From Collybiopsis luxurians FD-317 M1 (Eukaryota > Basidiomycota > Agaricomycetes > Agaricales > Omphalotaceae), in contig KN834864.1 of the NCBI GenBank assembly GCA_000827265.1, positions 79,347 to 143,346 on the forward strand: 64,000 nucleotides of DNA, given 5' to 3'. Below, one piece after another: positions 11,445 through 21,643 of this stretch. Position 1 is the stretch's first letter; each line of letters opens with the position of its first letter. Below the pieces are notes generated by a model. That model had not been told where the DNA came from. It did not search any database and saw nothing but the letters and a program-made list of their open reading frames with translations. Position numbers and translations under genes: made by a program.

Positions 11445-12147
11445 ATGTCGGAAGACTATGCGGACTCGTTTGACCTTGCCAAGGGCATAACTCTCGTAAG
11501 ATGTTACCTGATCCATGGCTTCCATTCCAGCACTCATTGGTATTCTTAGACCCTTGAACCCCAACTGCGCGTTGTCAAGGTCAGAGGGGGTGAAGACGAC
11601 GACATCTTTGTTGTTCCTCCCCATTGGCATGAAAGTCACGATGAGCTCATTACCGTTCTCGAGGGCAAGCTCAAGGTGACCATTGGGAGCGAAGTGAAAG
11701 TGTGTACGCCGGAAAGCGGAACGGCCTTTGTGCCTAGAGGCATATCTCATTCGCTCGAAGGCTATAAAGGCGTGCCTTCTGTTTTTACTGAGCGAACAAA
11801 TCCCACTGTATGTTCTCTGTTCCTATGTAGGCCAAGTTGAGTTGCTAAGTAGGAGTTCTAGAATTTCGACACGAAGGAACTGTTCTTCCGGAACCTGCTT
11901 GCAATCCCAGGAGGGCTAGAGTCTGGCAGTCTAGTTCCGGCTATGCAGGTCTTCTACCACGGGGATGGCTATCCTGTCTTTCCGATACATTGGATGTGGC
12001 TAGAAAAAGCTGTGAGCTAGCAGATCTTGATTACATTTCCGTCAGTCTCCTGACTCTTTGTTGGCTTAGTTTGTCGTCATCATTGGAGGGTACATTGCGC
12101 CTCTCTTGGGATACCGGCTGAAATACGAGAGCTTGAAAAAGACGTAA
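11445..12147 (+). CDS. cupin-domain protein, copy 5 (intact)
   Basis: Exons 11445-11495, 11550-about 11806, about 11863-12011 and about 12070-12147. The product is a single cupin domain with motif 1 HWHESHDELITVLEG (HxHx4Ex6G) and motif 2 PRGISHS. The C-terminal strand is GGYIAPLLGYRLKYESLKKT. It is the most divergent of the five copies at the N-terminus (MSEDYADSFDLAKGITL) and has a GES insertion after the PGG of exon 3. It is probably a metal-dependent small-molecule enzyme or binding protein; substrate unknown. Confidence 0.85.
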
Positions 12148-12736
12148 ATGATAATGCTGATTCTTCTCACCACTTTACTGTAGTCAAGGATTCTCTTCGA
12201 GTCTACAGCTTGAAAAGTAGAGTACGGCCTTTTCCTGTATAAATTCCGACGCATGAACATCCACGCCAGAACCGCCTGTACGGCTTTTTGCAATGAGGCC
12301 AAGAGCTGTTGTAAAACAACGGCTGCGATGCCGTGGGATGATCAAATTTTGAGAATGCCTTCTTCGATACAAAAAAGGCAAAAAAGTAGTATTTAGCAAA
12401 CTGGAGATAGTCTCAATCCATTGAGGGGCAGTCGAACAGCGCGGGTTGAAGATCCGAAAAGGTTTTGATTTTGACAGTGACTAACGAGCATGGTGCCATC
12501 CATAAGGCTACGTGCAAAAACTTGTCAACACATCCTGGGTGGAATGAATCTAGGAAGTAGAGTTTCGGGACATATTTAAAGGATGAAGCTTCCTTCCTTC
12601 CTTGCATAACGATCTGATTACTCGGACCCCCAGTTCTTGGTCTCAAGCTGGTAATAAAGTCACGGTACCTATTACCTACGACTCGTTTTACACGTATCAA
12701 ACATTAAGGAATGAGCCCCTTGCTTCATACATATAT
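12148..12736. other. gap between cupin array and F-box duplication
   Basis: About 590 nt without a convincing gene on either strand. Confidence 0.4.
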
Positions 12737-14990
12737 GTCGCAAAGCTTTGCAAGTCGGTGATAATCTCAATTTAAAGGTGTTCTCCACTGCTTCTGGGCG
12801 CAGAATCATTCTGAAAAGCCCCCACGACACAGCATAGAGTGACACGGGAAGGCGACACAGGAAATAAGTAGGAAATTTCTAGCGAACGTAAGTAGGCACG
12901 CATACAATGAAGCACTCGTCAAAGATTCAACGTGAACAGCATACGAGCATGTATTCGTCCTAAGCCAACACGCCAGACTAAGCTGTATAAAATTGTGGAA
13001 GACATCTCCCAACACGATGGAGTGCTTCGCGAGCGTCTACAAATTCTCATAAATATTGAACCTCAAGATTTAACGCCTCATTTCTTCCCCCAGCTCCGAT
13101 CTTGTTCGTCGAAATCCATGGCAGACAGCAATCCTTCGCTCGAGCCCTTGGGCGCAGTAATGCCTTCATTTACTTCTTTGGCAGTTGACTCCGACGCTCA
13201 TCAACCTTCTATGGCCGAGTCACCTCTTGACCGAATTCCTTCTGAGATGCTAGCGGAGATATTCATGTGGTGCCTGCCACTATACCCCATCCCCAAGCCA
13301 AGCCAGCCCCCGTTCGCGCTGACTACAGTCTGTCGTCACTGGAGACAGACCGCAATCGATACTCCTCTGCTATGGCGCTCTCTGAGCATTTACGTGCCTC
13401 TAAAACCATTATCTGATGCAACTGTCTCTCGCAGATTAGCGACCATTAAACTTTGGATTGAGCGCTCTGGTATTCTGCCTCTACAACTATCTCTTCGCGG
13501 GGATATAGGTTACTGGGCCGGGGCAGATGGTCAGCTAAAGGAACGGCCCACTAAAGACATTGGGTCTTTCATCCAATCTCTATTACCATTCAGCGATAGA
13601 ATTCAAGATTTGTATCTATCACTAGGCCGAGAAGATTTTGCGACTTTTATCTCACATTCTCCATCGATGTATCCAGCACTCACTTCCCTTAGGCTGCATG
13701 AAGTAAATGGAGGCAGTGGTATAGCTGCAATCCTTCAAGGTTCAACCCCTAACAATGGAGAGTCCATTTATGCCCCTCTTCTTGCACGAGCACCTGTTTT
13801 GAAGGTACTCCGGGTTGATAATGGAATGGAGAATACTCATTTCCACCGCCTACCTTGTAACTGGGCCTCGTTAACCGAAATTTGTGTAAATTTTTATTTC
13901 ACTCCGTCGGATTTATTCGACGGTATCTTGACAAAAAGTCGCCAATTGCAATCCCTTGCGATTAAAGTGCTACTACACGAATTTTCAGGCTCTCGAATAC
14001 CCGCGGTCACTTTGTCCCATTTGTCCAATCTACGCTTGACCTTTGATATGCACCTAGGTAAGGCAGAACAGATGTCCGTGTTCATGTCCCGCCTGTCTTG
14101 TCCTTCTTTGAAGTCACTATCCATTACCCTATTGCGCACAACCAATGCCCCAATCATTCCATTTTCCGGGTCGCCATTTCATACTTTGGAAACTTTGGCA
14201 TTGGAGGTGCCGATGGCACCAGAGACTTTCCGGGAATGTCTTATGAATTGCCCAAATATCTCGATCCTTCGTTTGGTCGATTTGGGATCTGGAACGTCTG
14301 GTAGCACCACTCTCCAAGAATCTCATCTATCACAGCTCACTCTGTCTACCACCAATCCGTGGTCGCTATGCCCCAGACTAGAGCATCTTTACTATATTGA
14401 CGCCACAGGGCCCACTCGAGCACGAGGCCATACTACTTGGTCAACTTCAGCTTTCACTAACTTCGTCATAGCTCGGTCAAAGCAGAAGGTTTTCAAAAGC
14501 TGCGATATGTTCTGCCCGGACAAGCGACCTTTTTCGGAAACAGAGATACGAAGTTTACGAATGGCAAAAGAAGGAGGACTCAAGTTGCATTTACACCATG
14601 CTCACCTGTCATCATCCCAGCAAAGATCCCCATCAGCTTTGTTCAGAATGAACCAAGGAATGAACCGGTCCACAAGGGGATATTGGCCAAATTCCTTGTC
14701 TGATTTGGAAAGAAGCTTTGATACAGTCACAATCGTTTAGATTCTCTTTTACCTACACTTTCTTCTTCCCGTTCTCCGCATGGAGTTTATTTCTGGAAAA
14801 CATGAAAAAAAGAAAAAAAGAGAATTATACAAGTTTGCTGCATAGTAGCCTGTAGCTTGCCTGTACGCATTCTACAGAATCAATTTTGTTCTAAGAGTTC
14901 ACCTTGACTCCGACAGATCGGGTAACGGCAGTCAAAGCAAGTTGTGGCAGCTTGTACTTGAAAGGTAAAATGCAAAGACGTTTTCTTGAG
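12737..14990 (+). repeat. tandem segmental duplication, unit 1
   Basis: Recognisably similar to 15905-18205. Matching blocks begin with an AAGCTTT-containing stretch before each gene, run through a 5' block (12943-13100 against 16085-16250) and the F-box gene, and continue past the stop to a shared block at 14917-14990 / 18131-18205. Confidence 0.8.
13118..14740 (+). CDS. F-box-like protein, copy 1
   Basis: An intronless gene of 540 codons. The F-box is near residues 35-85: SPLDRIPSEMLAEIFMWCLP, then ALTTVCRHWRQTAIDTPLLWRSL. The rest resembles the irregular leucine-rich region of agaric F-box proteins, with repeated L-x-L-x-L blocks. Its likely role is a substrate receptor of an SCF ubiquitin ligase that binds Skp1 through the F-box; the target is unknown. 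The open frame extends upstream to 12932 but no ATG is present there. The paralogue at 16269 carries the same upstream block interrupted by a stop, so I take ATG 13118 (MADSNPSLEP) as the start. About three quarters of residues appear identical to copy 2 by eye. Confidence 0.85.
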   Translation: MADSNPSLEPLGAVMPSFTSLAVDSDAHQPSMAESPLDRIPSEMLAEIFMWCLPLYPIPKPSQPPFALTTVCRHWRQTAIDTPLLWRSLSIYVPLKPLSDATVSRRLATIKLWIERSGILPLQLSLRGDIGYWAGADGQLKERPTKDIGSFIQSLLPFSDRIQDLYLSLGREDFATFISHSPSMYPALTSLRLHEVNGGSGIAAILQGSTPNNGESIYAPLLARAPVLKVLRVDNGMENTHFHRLPCNWASLTEICVNFYFTPSDLFDGILTKSRQLQSLAIKVLLHEFSGSRIPAVTLSHLSNLRLTFDMHLGKAEQMSVFMSRLSCPSLKSLSITLLRTTNAPIIPFSGSPFHTLETLALEVPMAPETFRECLMNCPNISILRLVDLGSGTSGSTTLQESHLSQLTLSTTNPWSLCPRLEHLYYIDATGPTRARGHTTWSTSAFTNFVIARSKQKVFKSCDMFCPDKRPFSETEIRSLRMAKEGGLKLHLHHAHLSSSQQRSPSALFRMNQGMNRSTRGYWPNSLSDLERSFDTVTIV

Positions 14991-15904
14991 CCTGGTAAAT
15001 GAATTTACGGCAGCGTGCGGCCATGACATTCGCGAGAACCAGTTTCCCCGTGGTTCAATGTCTGTTTTCTTACGTCGCTGGTTAGCCGAGTTACAAAATC
15101 GAGGTATCTCTCAATCAGGAAAAACCAAATGACAAAGGTAATTATGACATACCTATGAAATACTGGACAGATTTTTAACACTGTGAAAGCCTTATATGCC
15201 GCCCAAGCATAGACCGCGAATGATACAAAGAGCGTTCGTGACTGTTCACCAAAGCGACCTGTCCTTTCCAATATAGTTATTGAGGGACATCAAGAAACGA
15301 AACCTCTCTATAGAAATATGGTCTATCGTAAGGGTCCCGGGGTTGGAACAGCCCAAAGGCCAGAGTTCTGAGGGAGCCGGGAAAGTCACAGCCGATAACG
15401 CGGATATAACGAATAAGCAGTAGCTGTACACCAGGTGGAATCCTTCTGTATCACACGAAGCACGTCGACGCATCCCAACCTATTGATTATTAGCCTGGCT
15501 ATCGGTCTTTGTAGTCCACGAAAAATAGGTCGTTCGTGAATAAAAATTGAGTATAGTAAAGACAAAGAGTATTACATGATCTCTTAAGCCGCATTACATC
15601 TAAGCCAGTAGACTGATAGTGAATCAATTACATGGAATTTGACATTAGTATTGGAGAGAAATGCGAAGGTGTATAGACGAACGAGGGAAGGGTAGACTAC
15701 TCTATGCACAGGTCAATGGTTCCGAGCGTGATCAAGTGAACAGGAAGTGGGTAGAATTCCATCATCGTTCTGTCTAAAGAAACTTCTATCCTTCCTTCCA
15801 GGCTTCCAACCGCCCCTTTCGCATGCTATCTTTCTCGGTTATCGGCACGTTGCAATAAGTAGCATCAATAGTATCACTATCTTGCCACGTTCATGTATGT
15901 CACA
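14991..15904. other. spacer between the F-box duplication units
   Basis: About 900 nt with short open frames only and no recognisable family. Not shared with the other unit as far as I can see. Confidence 0.4.
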
Positions 15905-18205
15905 AAAGCTTTACAGCTTTGTGATAACCCACGCACAGGTGTTCCTCACTACTCTTGGACAGTAAAACCCGACGGCACAGCATGGAGCAGACGCGGGAAC
16001 GTTTTTACTAGGTAATTGAGCGTAAGTAAGTGGGTAAACAGAAAATCGAACACTCGTCACAAGTTCAATGTGAACAGCTCTTGGCAATGCATTCGAGCAT
16101 GTATTTTTCCTAAGCTAACGCGCCAAACTAAGCTGTATAGAATTGTGATGGAAATCTCTCAACTTCATGATGGAGTGCTTCTGGAGCGTCTACAAAATTC
16201 ATAAATAAAGAACCTCAAGGTTTAACGCCTTATTCCTTCCCCAGTTTCTATCTTGTTGGTTGAAATCCATGACGGACAAAAACCCTCCGCCGGAGCTCTT
16301 GGGTGCAGCAATGCCTTCATTTACTTCTTTGGCAGTTGACTCCGACGCTCATCAACCTTCCATGGCCGACTCACCTCTTGACCGAATTCCTTCTGAGATG
16401 CTAGCGGAGATATTCATGTGGTGCCTGCCACTACACCCCATCCCCAATCCAAGACAGCCCCCATTTGCGCTGACTACAGTGTGTCGTCGTTGGAGACAGA
16501 CCGCAATAGATGCTCCCCTCCTATGGCGCTCTCTAGGCATTTACGTGCCTCTAAAATCATTGTCCGAAACAACTGTTTCTCGCAGATTAGCGACCATTAA
16601 ACTTTGGCTTGAGCGCTCCGGTACCCTGCCGTTATTGCTATCTCTTCACGGGGACGTAATTTATGGGGCTGGAGCAGATGGCCAGCTAATGGAACTGCGC
16701 ACAAAAGACATTGCATCTTTTATCCAATCTCTCCTACGCTTTAGCGATAGAATTCAAGATTTGTATCTATCACTGGGCCGAGAAGATTTTGCGACTTTTA
16801 TCTCACATTCCCCATCGACGTATCCAGCACTCACGTCCCTGAGACTGCATGAAGTAAATGGAGGCAATGGTATGACTGCATTTCTTCAAGGTTCGACGCC
16901 TGATAATGGAGAGCCCATTTATGCCCCCCTTATCGCACGAGCACCCGTTTTACAGGTACTCCAAATCGACAATGGAATGAAGAATATTCCATTCCACCAC
17001 TTGTCTTGTAACTGGACCTCGTTGATGCAAATCTTGGTAACCAACGTCTATTTAACTCCCTTCGACTTATTCGGTGTTATCTTCACAAAAGCTCGTCAAT
17101 TGCAATCTCTTGCGATAGGGATCACACTTCGGGGATTTTCTGTCTCACAAATACCTGCAGTCACTCTATCCCATCTGACCAATTTACACTTGACCTTTGA
17201 CGCACGCCAGGGTAACACAGACCAAATGTCCGCCATATTGTCCCGCTTGTCTTGTCCTTGTTTGAAGTCACTATCTATGACCCTATTGCGTAATACAAAC
17301 TCTCCCATCATCCCATTCGTCGGGTTCCAGTTGCACGCTTTAGAATCTTTGGCGTTGGAGGTGCCGATGGAACCAGAAACTTTACGGGAATCCCTTTCCT
17401 GTGTTCCGAATATATCGACCCTTCGTTTAGTAGATTTGGGTTTTGAAGTGTCTGGGAGCACGACTCTCCAAGAGTCTCATTTGTCACAACTCAGTCCATC
17501 TGCCGGTAGTCCCTCGTTGCTATGCCCCCGACTAGAGCATCTTTACTATATCGACGCCACAGGCCCCACTCGAACTCCAAACCACACCACTTGGTCGACT
17601 TTAGCTCTGACCGACTTCATTATAGCTCGGTCAAAACAAGACACGTTCAAAAGTTGCGACGTGTTCTTCCCGGACAAGCGACAGTTTTTAGAAACAGAAT
17701 TGCATAGTCTACGAATGGCAAAAGAAGGAGGGCTCAAATTACATATACATCACGCCAATCCGTCTTCATTCCATTCCTCCATGAATACCACAATACAAAG
17801 GTTCCAAACTTCGCGAGGGATTTACTTTCCACGAACCTTGTTCAGAATGGCCCAGTCAGCAAGAGGACATTGGCCAAATTCCTTGTCTGATATGGAGAGA
17901 CCTTTTGATACAGTCACAATTGTTTAGCTTCTCTTTTACCTACCTGTCGTCTTCCTGTTCCTCACACTGACAGCAAGTTTCTCAATAACATGAAAAAAGA
18001 ACTTGCAATATGTAGTTCGTACCTAGCCTGATAATGCAAATACTGCTGACTTCGTTCTTTCTGAGATTTGAACATCGAGTTGATGCCGAAGCACCCATGA
18101 ATCCCTTCGACTGTACCAACAAAGATCTAAATCGGGTCCCGACGGTCAAAGCGAGTTGTGGCAGACCGCATTTGGAAGGTGGGCACGTTGAAATGTCGGC
18201 ACACA
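15905..18205 (+). repeat. tandem segmental duplication, unit 2
   Basis: Second copy of the unit at 12737-14990, in the same orientation. It contains the F-box paralogue and conserved flanks on both sides. Confidence 0.8.
16269..17927 (+). CDS. F-box-like protein, copy 2
   Basis: An intronless gene of 552 codons, paralogue of the gene at 13118. The F-box (SPLDRIPSEMLAEIFMWCLP) is identical over its first 20 residues, and differences cluster in the C-terminal leucine-rich part. The open frame extends 9 nt upstream but only through a TTG; the first ATG is 16269. Near the end it carries about ten more residues than copy 1 (HSSMNTTIQRFQTSRGIYF region). Probable SCF ubiquitin-ligase substrate receptor. 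Confidence 0.85.
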   Translation: MTDKNPPPELLGAAMPSFTSLAVDSDAHQPSMADSPLDRIPSEMLAEIFMWCLPLHPIPNPRQPPFALTTVCRRWRQTAIDAPLLWRSLGIYVPLKSLSETTVSRRLATIKLWLERSGTLPLLLSLHGDVIYGAGADGQLMELRTKDIASFIQSLLRFSDRIQDLYLSLGREDFATFISHSPSTYPALTSLRLHEVNGGNGMTAFLQGSTPDNGEPIYAPLIARAPVLQVLQIDNGMKNIPFHHLSCNWTSLMQILVTNVYLTPFDLFGVIFTKARQLQSLAIGITLRGFSVSQIPAVTLSHLTNLHLTFDARQGNTDQMSAILSRLSCPCLKSLSMTLLRNTNSPIIPFVGFQLHALESLALEVPMEPETLRESLSCVPNISTLRLVDLGFEVSGSTTLQESHLSQLSPSAGSPSLLCPRLEHLYYIDATGPTRTPNHTTWSTLALTDFIIARSKQDTFKSCDVFFPDKRQFLETELHSLRMAKEGGLKLHIHHANPSSFHSSMNTTIQRFQTSRGIYFPRTLFRMAQSARGHWPNSLSDMERPFDTVTIV

Positions 18206-19890
18206 GGCACGAGGCAAGATGCTAACGAAACGACAGCAGGAACGTCGCGTGGATACAATGAAGAGGCTATGTAACGTGTTGTAACGTGCGGACTCTGGAA
18301 TTTGAATCCCCATCGTATCGATGTATCTGTATTGGAGTTCTTTCCGCAAATCCCCTTCGCCGCTTCATACGGAGCCGACAACGAGAGTAGATACGATCAT
18401 CAGCGTATATCGTGGGATTATTATGCGAGCCGACGTGATTAACAAGAGATTTCGCAGGGCCGGAGAACGCCTCTGCCGAGATATCCACCTTCTCCGTACA
18501 AAGTGTAAGGACGATGTGGCTCGAGGCAAGACTGGAAGCGATATACGCGCACTTGAACAAAAATGGCCTTCAATCAACGGTCATGAGATTCAAAGGGATG
18601 TACTTCGCTTGAGATCGGAGCATTGACAAAGGATCAATATCATAAGATGTGACTCTAGCGCGTATTCTGGAGTACCATGAACCCGCGATTGCTGCGTCAA
18701 CCGTATGGATACGGTCATTGAGGGACTTGATGTGTTGCGGAACGGACTTACCACAGTCTCCGAGGCCGATACCTTCGATGGTCAAGACTTCGATTTCCTT
18801 CGTTCGCTTGATTTCTCGTCCTACCTCGGCGTAGAGTAGTCGATGATGATCGGAGCTCCTACTAGAAAATAAAGCTCCAGTCGTGTAAAAGCTGAAGAAC
18901 GAGAAGATGCGCAAGAAGAGTCCCCGTGACATGGCTGATGGCTTAGTTTAGAGAAGATGGAACTGATTTTTCAGCCACTACCCGGATTTTCGGATTGCAA
19001 CTTGGAGCCTGGATGCAGAATACAGCCGGAAGAGGATGTGGCTACTAGCGTGTGGCTAGGAGATCTCGCATGCAAACAGATATCTGAGATACACTCTCCC
19101 GGGAGCAGAAACATTCGATGCACTAACCGTGTTGTGTGCAGCTGATGAATCCTTTTCTAACCGGCTCAACAGCGGACTAGCTAGAATTCGCCATCCATGC
19201 CTTCTCTTCTATCTATTGCCAAGAGCATTAAGGACTTTGTGGTCCGGCGGCATTCAGGGAGTGAATCGAGAGCCGCTGAGAGTGTGTTATTGAGAGCTGA
19301 AAATAAACCCTACAGCATGCACACCTGCACGAAGAGCGAAGCAGGCACATAAAATGGGAAATTCGAAAGAACTTTCTCTGGAATAATCTCACCTTTTACC
19401 AATCCAAACCATGCGTATCCCCATACTTCCTAAAGCTACCGAAAAACCAAGATAAGACAAAATGCAAGGCAACCCACGTCGGGAGCGGGGAATTTCTTCG
19501 GGTAGCATTCCCCCCTCCCGCATCGACCGCGCGAAAAATAATTACTGTTGTTTAAACGGTGTGCGGACCAAGAGCAGGCACAGTCGTCCGGAATTGAGGC
19601 GACTGAATTTCAGCAGTTTTTAGCAGCTTTTATGTCGGCGGACTGTGGTGGCACGAGTGATGGTCGGTAGGATGGTACAAGATTATTACAACATCATACG
19701 CGAGACACATTTTCTTTGTCATCGAATACGTTACGCCCAGAGGACATCTTGCCTGCGCTTGGTCACCGTGATCATGGTAGACTAGCTGCATATAATACAC
19801 TTCATAATCTCTGCGGGCCCAGACGTACGCCGTCCTCGTAATGATCTACATCGAGAATGGTAACAGATACCCTGTGGTTCGTATCTTCCT
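18206..19890. other. mostly unassigned interval
   Basis: About 1.7 kb with overlapping open frames on both strands and no clear winner. One candidate is listed separately at 18570-18932 (minus). Confidence 0.35.
18570..18932 (-). CDS. possible hypothetical protein with N-terminal signal anchor
   Basis: The ATG at 18932 is in a good context (GCCATGTC) and is followed by a hydrophobic stretch FLRIFSFFSFYTTGALF, which could be a signal anchor. About 100 residues without family resemblance follow. The frame may continue by splicing into the minus-strand open frame at 18267-18560. An opposite-strand frame of similar quality overlaps it. I do not recognise the product, and it may not be a gene. 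Confidence 0.2.
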   Translation of the reverse strand: MSRGLFLRIFSFFSFYTTGALFSSRSSDHHRLLYAEVGREIKRTKEIEVLTIEGIGLGDCGKSVPQHIKSLNDRIHTVDAAIAGSWYSRIRARVTSYDIDPLSMLRSQAKYIPLNLMTVD

Positions 19891-20303
19891 TTAGCGAAAA
19901 GTTCCTGAGTCAGAAATTTTGAAAAAGTGGACAATCGAACGTCTCTGAAGAATAAATTCATCAGTTTGTCTCGAGGCCTGTTCTTGATTTAGCGAAGGTC
20001 CAGGCCCAGTCAATAGGAATGACAATATCGCTGCGACCTTGTAGCGATTCTCCAAAGCTGTAAAATCAATGTCCGTGAAAATCTCACCGCTCCAAGCAAG
20101 TCGAAAAAACCTGGTGTGGGGCTTCTTAAACTGGACGTTGGCTAGTATGTAAAAGTCTGTATCCAAGTGTCCAAGCTTCTCGAGAACCTGATCGTGACTA
20201 TGAAAAAAAAACATTGAACTTCGATCACAGCACAAGAAGCTGGAGCTGAAGAAATGACTGCTCACCTGTGGGAAGCTGGGTTCGAAGTATGATGTATTCC
20301 CAT
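19891..20303 (-). CDS. hypothetical small protein, two exons
   Basis: Splicing a 68-nt intron (20198-20265, GTGAGC...ATAG on the minus strand) joins ATG 20303 (MGIHHTSNPASHS) in frame to exon 2 (HDQVLEKLGHLDTDFYILANV...) and gives 114 residues ending at TAA 19891-19893. The alternating hydrophobic pattern in exon 2 suggests beta strands. No family is recognised. Support is limited to a plausible intron and coding-like composition. Confidence 0.35.
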
Positions 20304-20939
20304 CTTTCCGCATTAGCTCCTACAATGGCAGCGGTAAATTCTACTGCGTGTACACATACTATAATCAAGTGTGCTTGAAAGATCATCGTCATTTAAAGTA
20401 CCGCTTTAAAAGATCCGAAGGCTCTCCCGGTAAGGATAGAACAAAAGTTACTGCTGCATTGTTGTATTTTATTAGCGATATTTGTGGTACGAGGAACTGC
20501 TGTTGGTGTTCCACAACGATACCATCAAATACAGCAAACGAGCGCTAAGTTGCCATTACGGCGATCGGCGAAAGACGCGCCGTTTGTCGGTCCGCGACCC
20601 GTGTTTCCGTTTCAATGTTTTTTTTTCTCCCAACATTTCGTCAACATCAAAACACGTCCATGCTCCCTTTTCATTTCTTTACTTCATTTGTACATAATTT
20701 CCCCAAGTTAAACTTAAATTTAATACATCTCCGCTGTTGTTTCAGAGTCTATATTGGTCGTCATTATCCTCAAATTTCAGGGCTCCTGCTCTTACCCTAA
20801 CACCTATCAAAATGAGTGGCGGTGGCTCGACAAGTTCCCTATGTAGTGGTGGACCTGTTCCTTTCCTCCGACGGGGTGTCCGATTTCGTCGATACCTGTG
20901 CCACCAGCATCATTGGGACGCGGATTGATAGCGCTTGCC

Positions 20940-21475
20940 TATATACGAGGACAACCATACAGGCATTGAATGGCAAGTTGCCGCAGCTCTTGGGGATACC
21001 CATTTTAACCAAACGCGATTTGTCGATCACGGAACCAAGCGGTTCAAAGGAATAGCCCAAGGGAAATAATACGGCAAAGATGGGTTCATTCTTCAATGGA
21101 TTCATGGCCGTTTAACCTATCCACTCCTGCGCAGTGGAATTCGAAGGAAGAAAAATTTTATCCGGCCTTATATGGTAGTGCTGTGGAGATAGACCTTGGT
21201 CCTTATTTCTATTCAGTGGCTGAGCAGCAATTCAGAGTATGCCTGGCACCTTTGACGACCATTCCCCCTTGAATGTAATGCTTCTTCTGGTTGTTTCTGA
21301 TTTGATTTCTTCGAGTAATGTTAGGTCATTTGACGGCTGGTTGCAATCGATGTTGAAACTTGCGAACACGGAAAGTCCGGAACTTCAGCCCTGGAGGCGC
21401 GACCGAATCGTGGGACAATACAGGACGATATCGGGGCGTCTATCTGGCGTCGTCTCCTTGAGACCCTGCGGTCAG
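20940..21475 (+). pseudogene. decayed coding-like patch, family unknown
   Basis: Two protein-like stretches in different frames lie close together. The first (DNHTGIEWQVAAALGDTHF, then FVDHGTKRFKGIAQGK) hits a TAA near 21067. The second (TPAQWNSKEEKFYPALYGSA, then VEIDLGPYFYSV) ends at a possible donor near 21238, followed after AATGTTAG by SFDGWLQSMLKLANTESPEL. The composition looks like a real protein once interrupted by an intron and now broken. I cannot name a family. Confidence 0.3.
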
Positions 21476-21643
21476 TTGTGCAACCATACTCCAGTTTTAA
21501 TGTGGTCCGGTCAAACCGTGTAAATCGACGAAGCGGATTCTTCATAAAGCAACGATGCATATTCTGTCTTTCCTCATATCCTCGAAACCTGTTGAGGTTT
21601 GGCCGCCCATTCCAACAACCTGAACATCGATTCCCCGATCCTC

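Noticed and set aside
12932..13117. N-terminal extension of the first F-box protein
   Set aside because: It begins only with GTG, and the paralogous block has an in-frame stop; the first ATG is at 13118.
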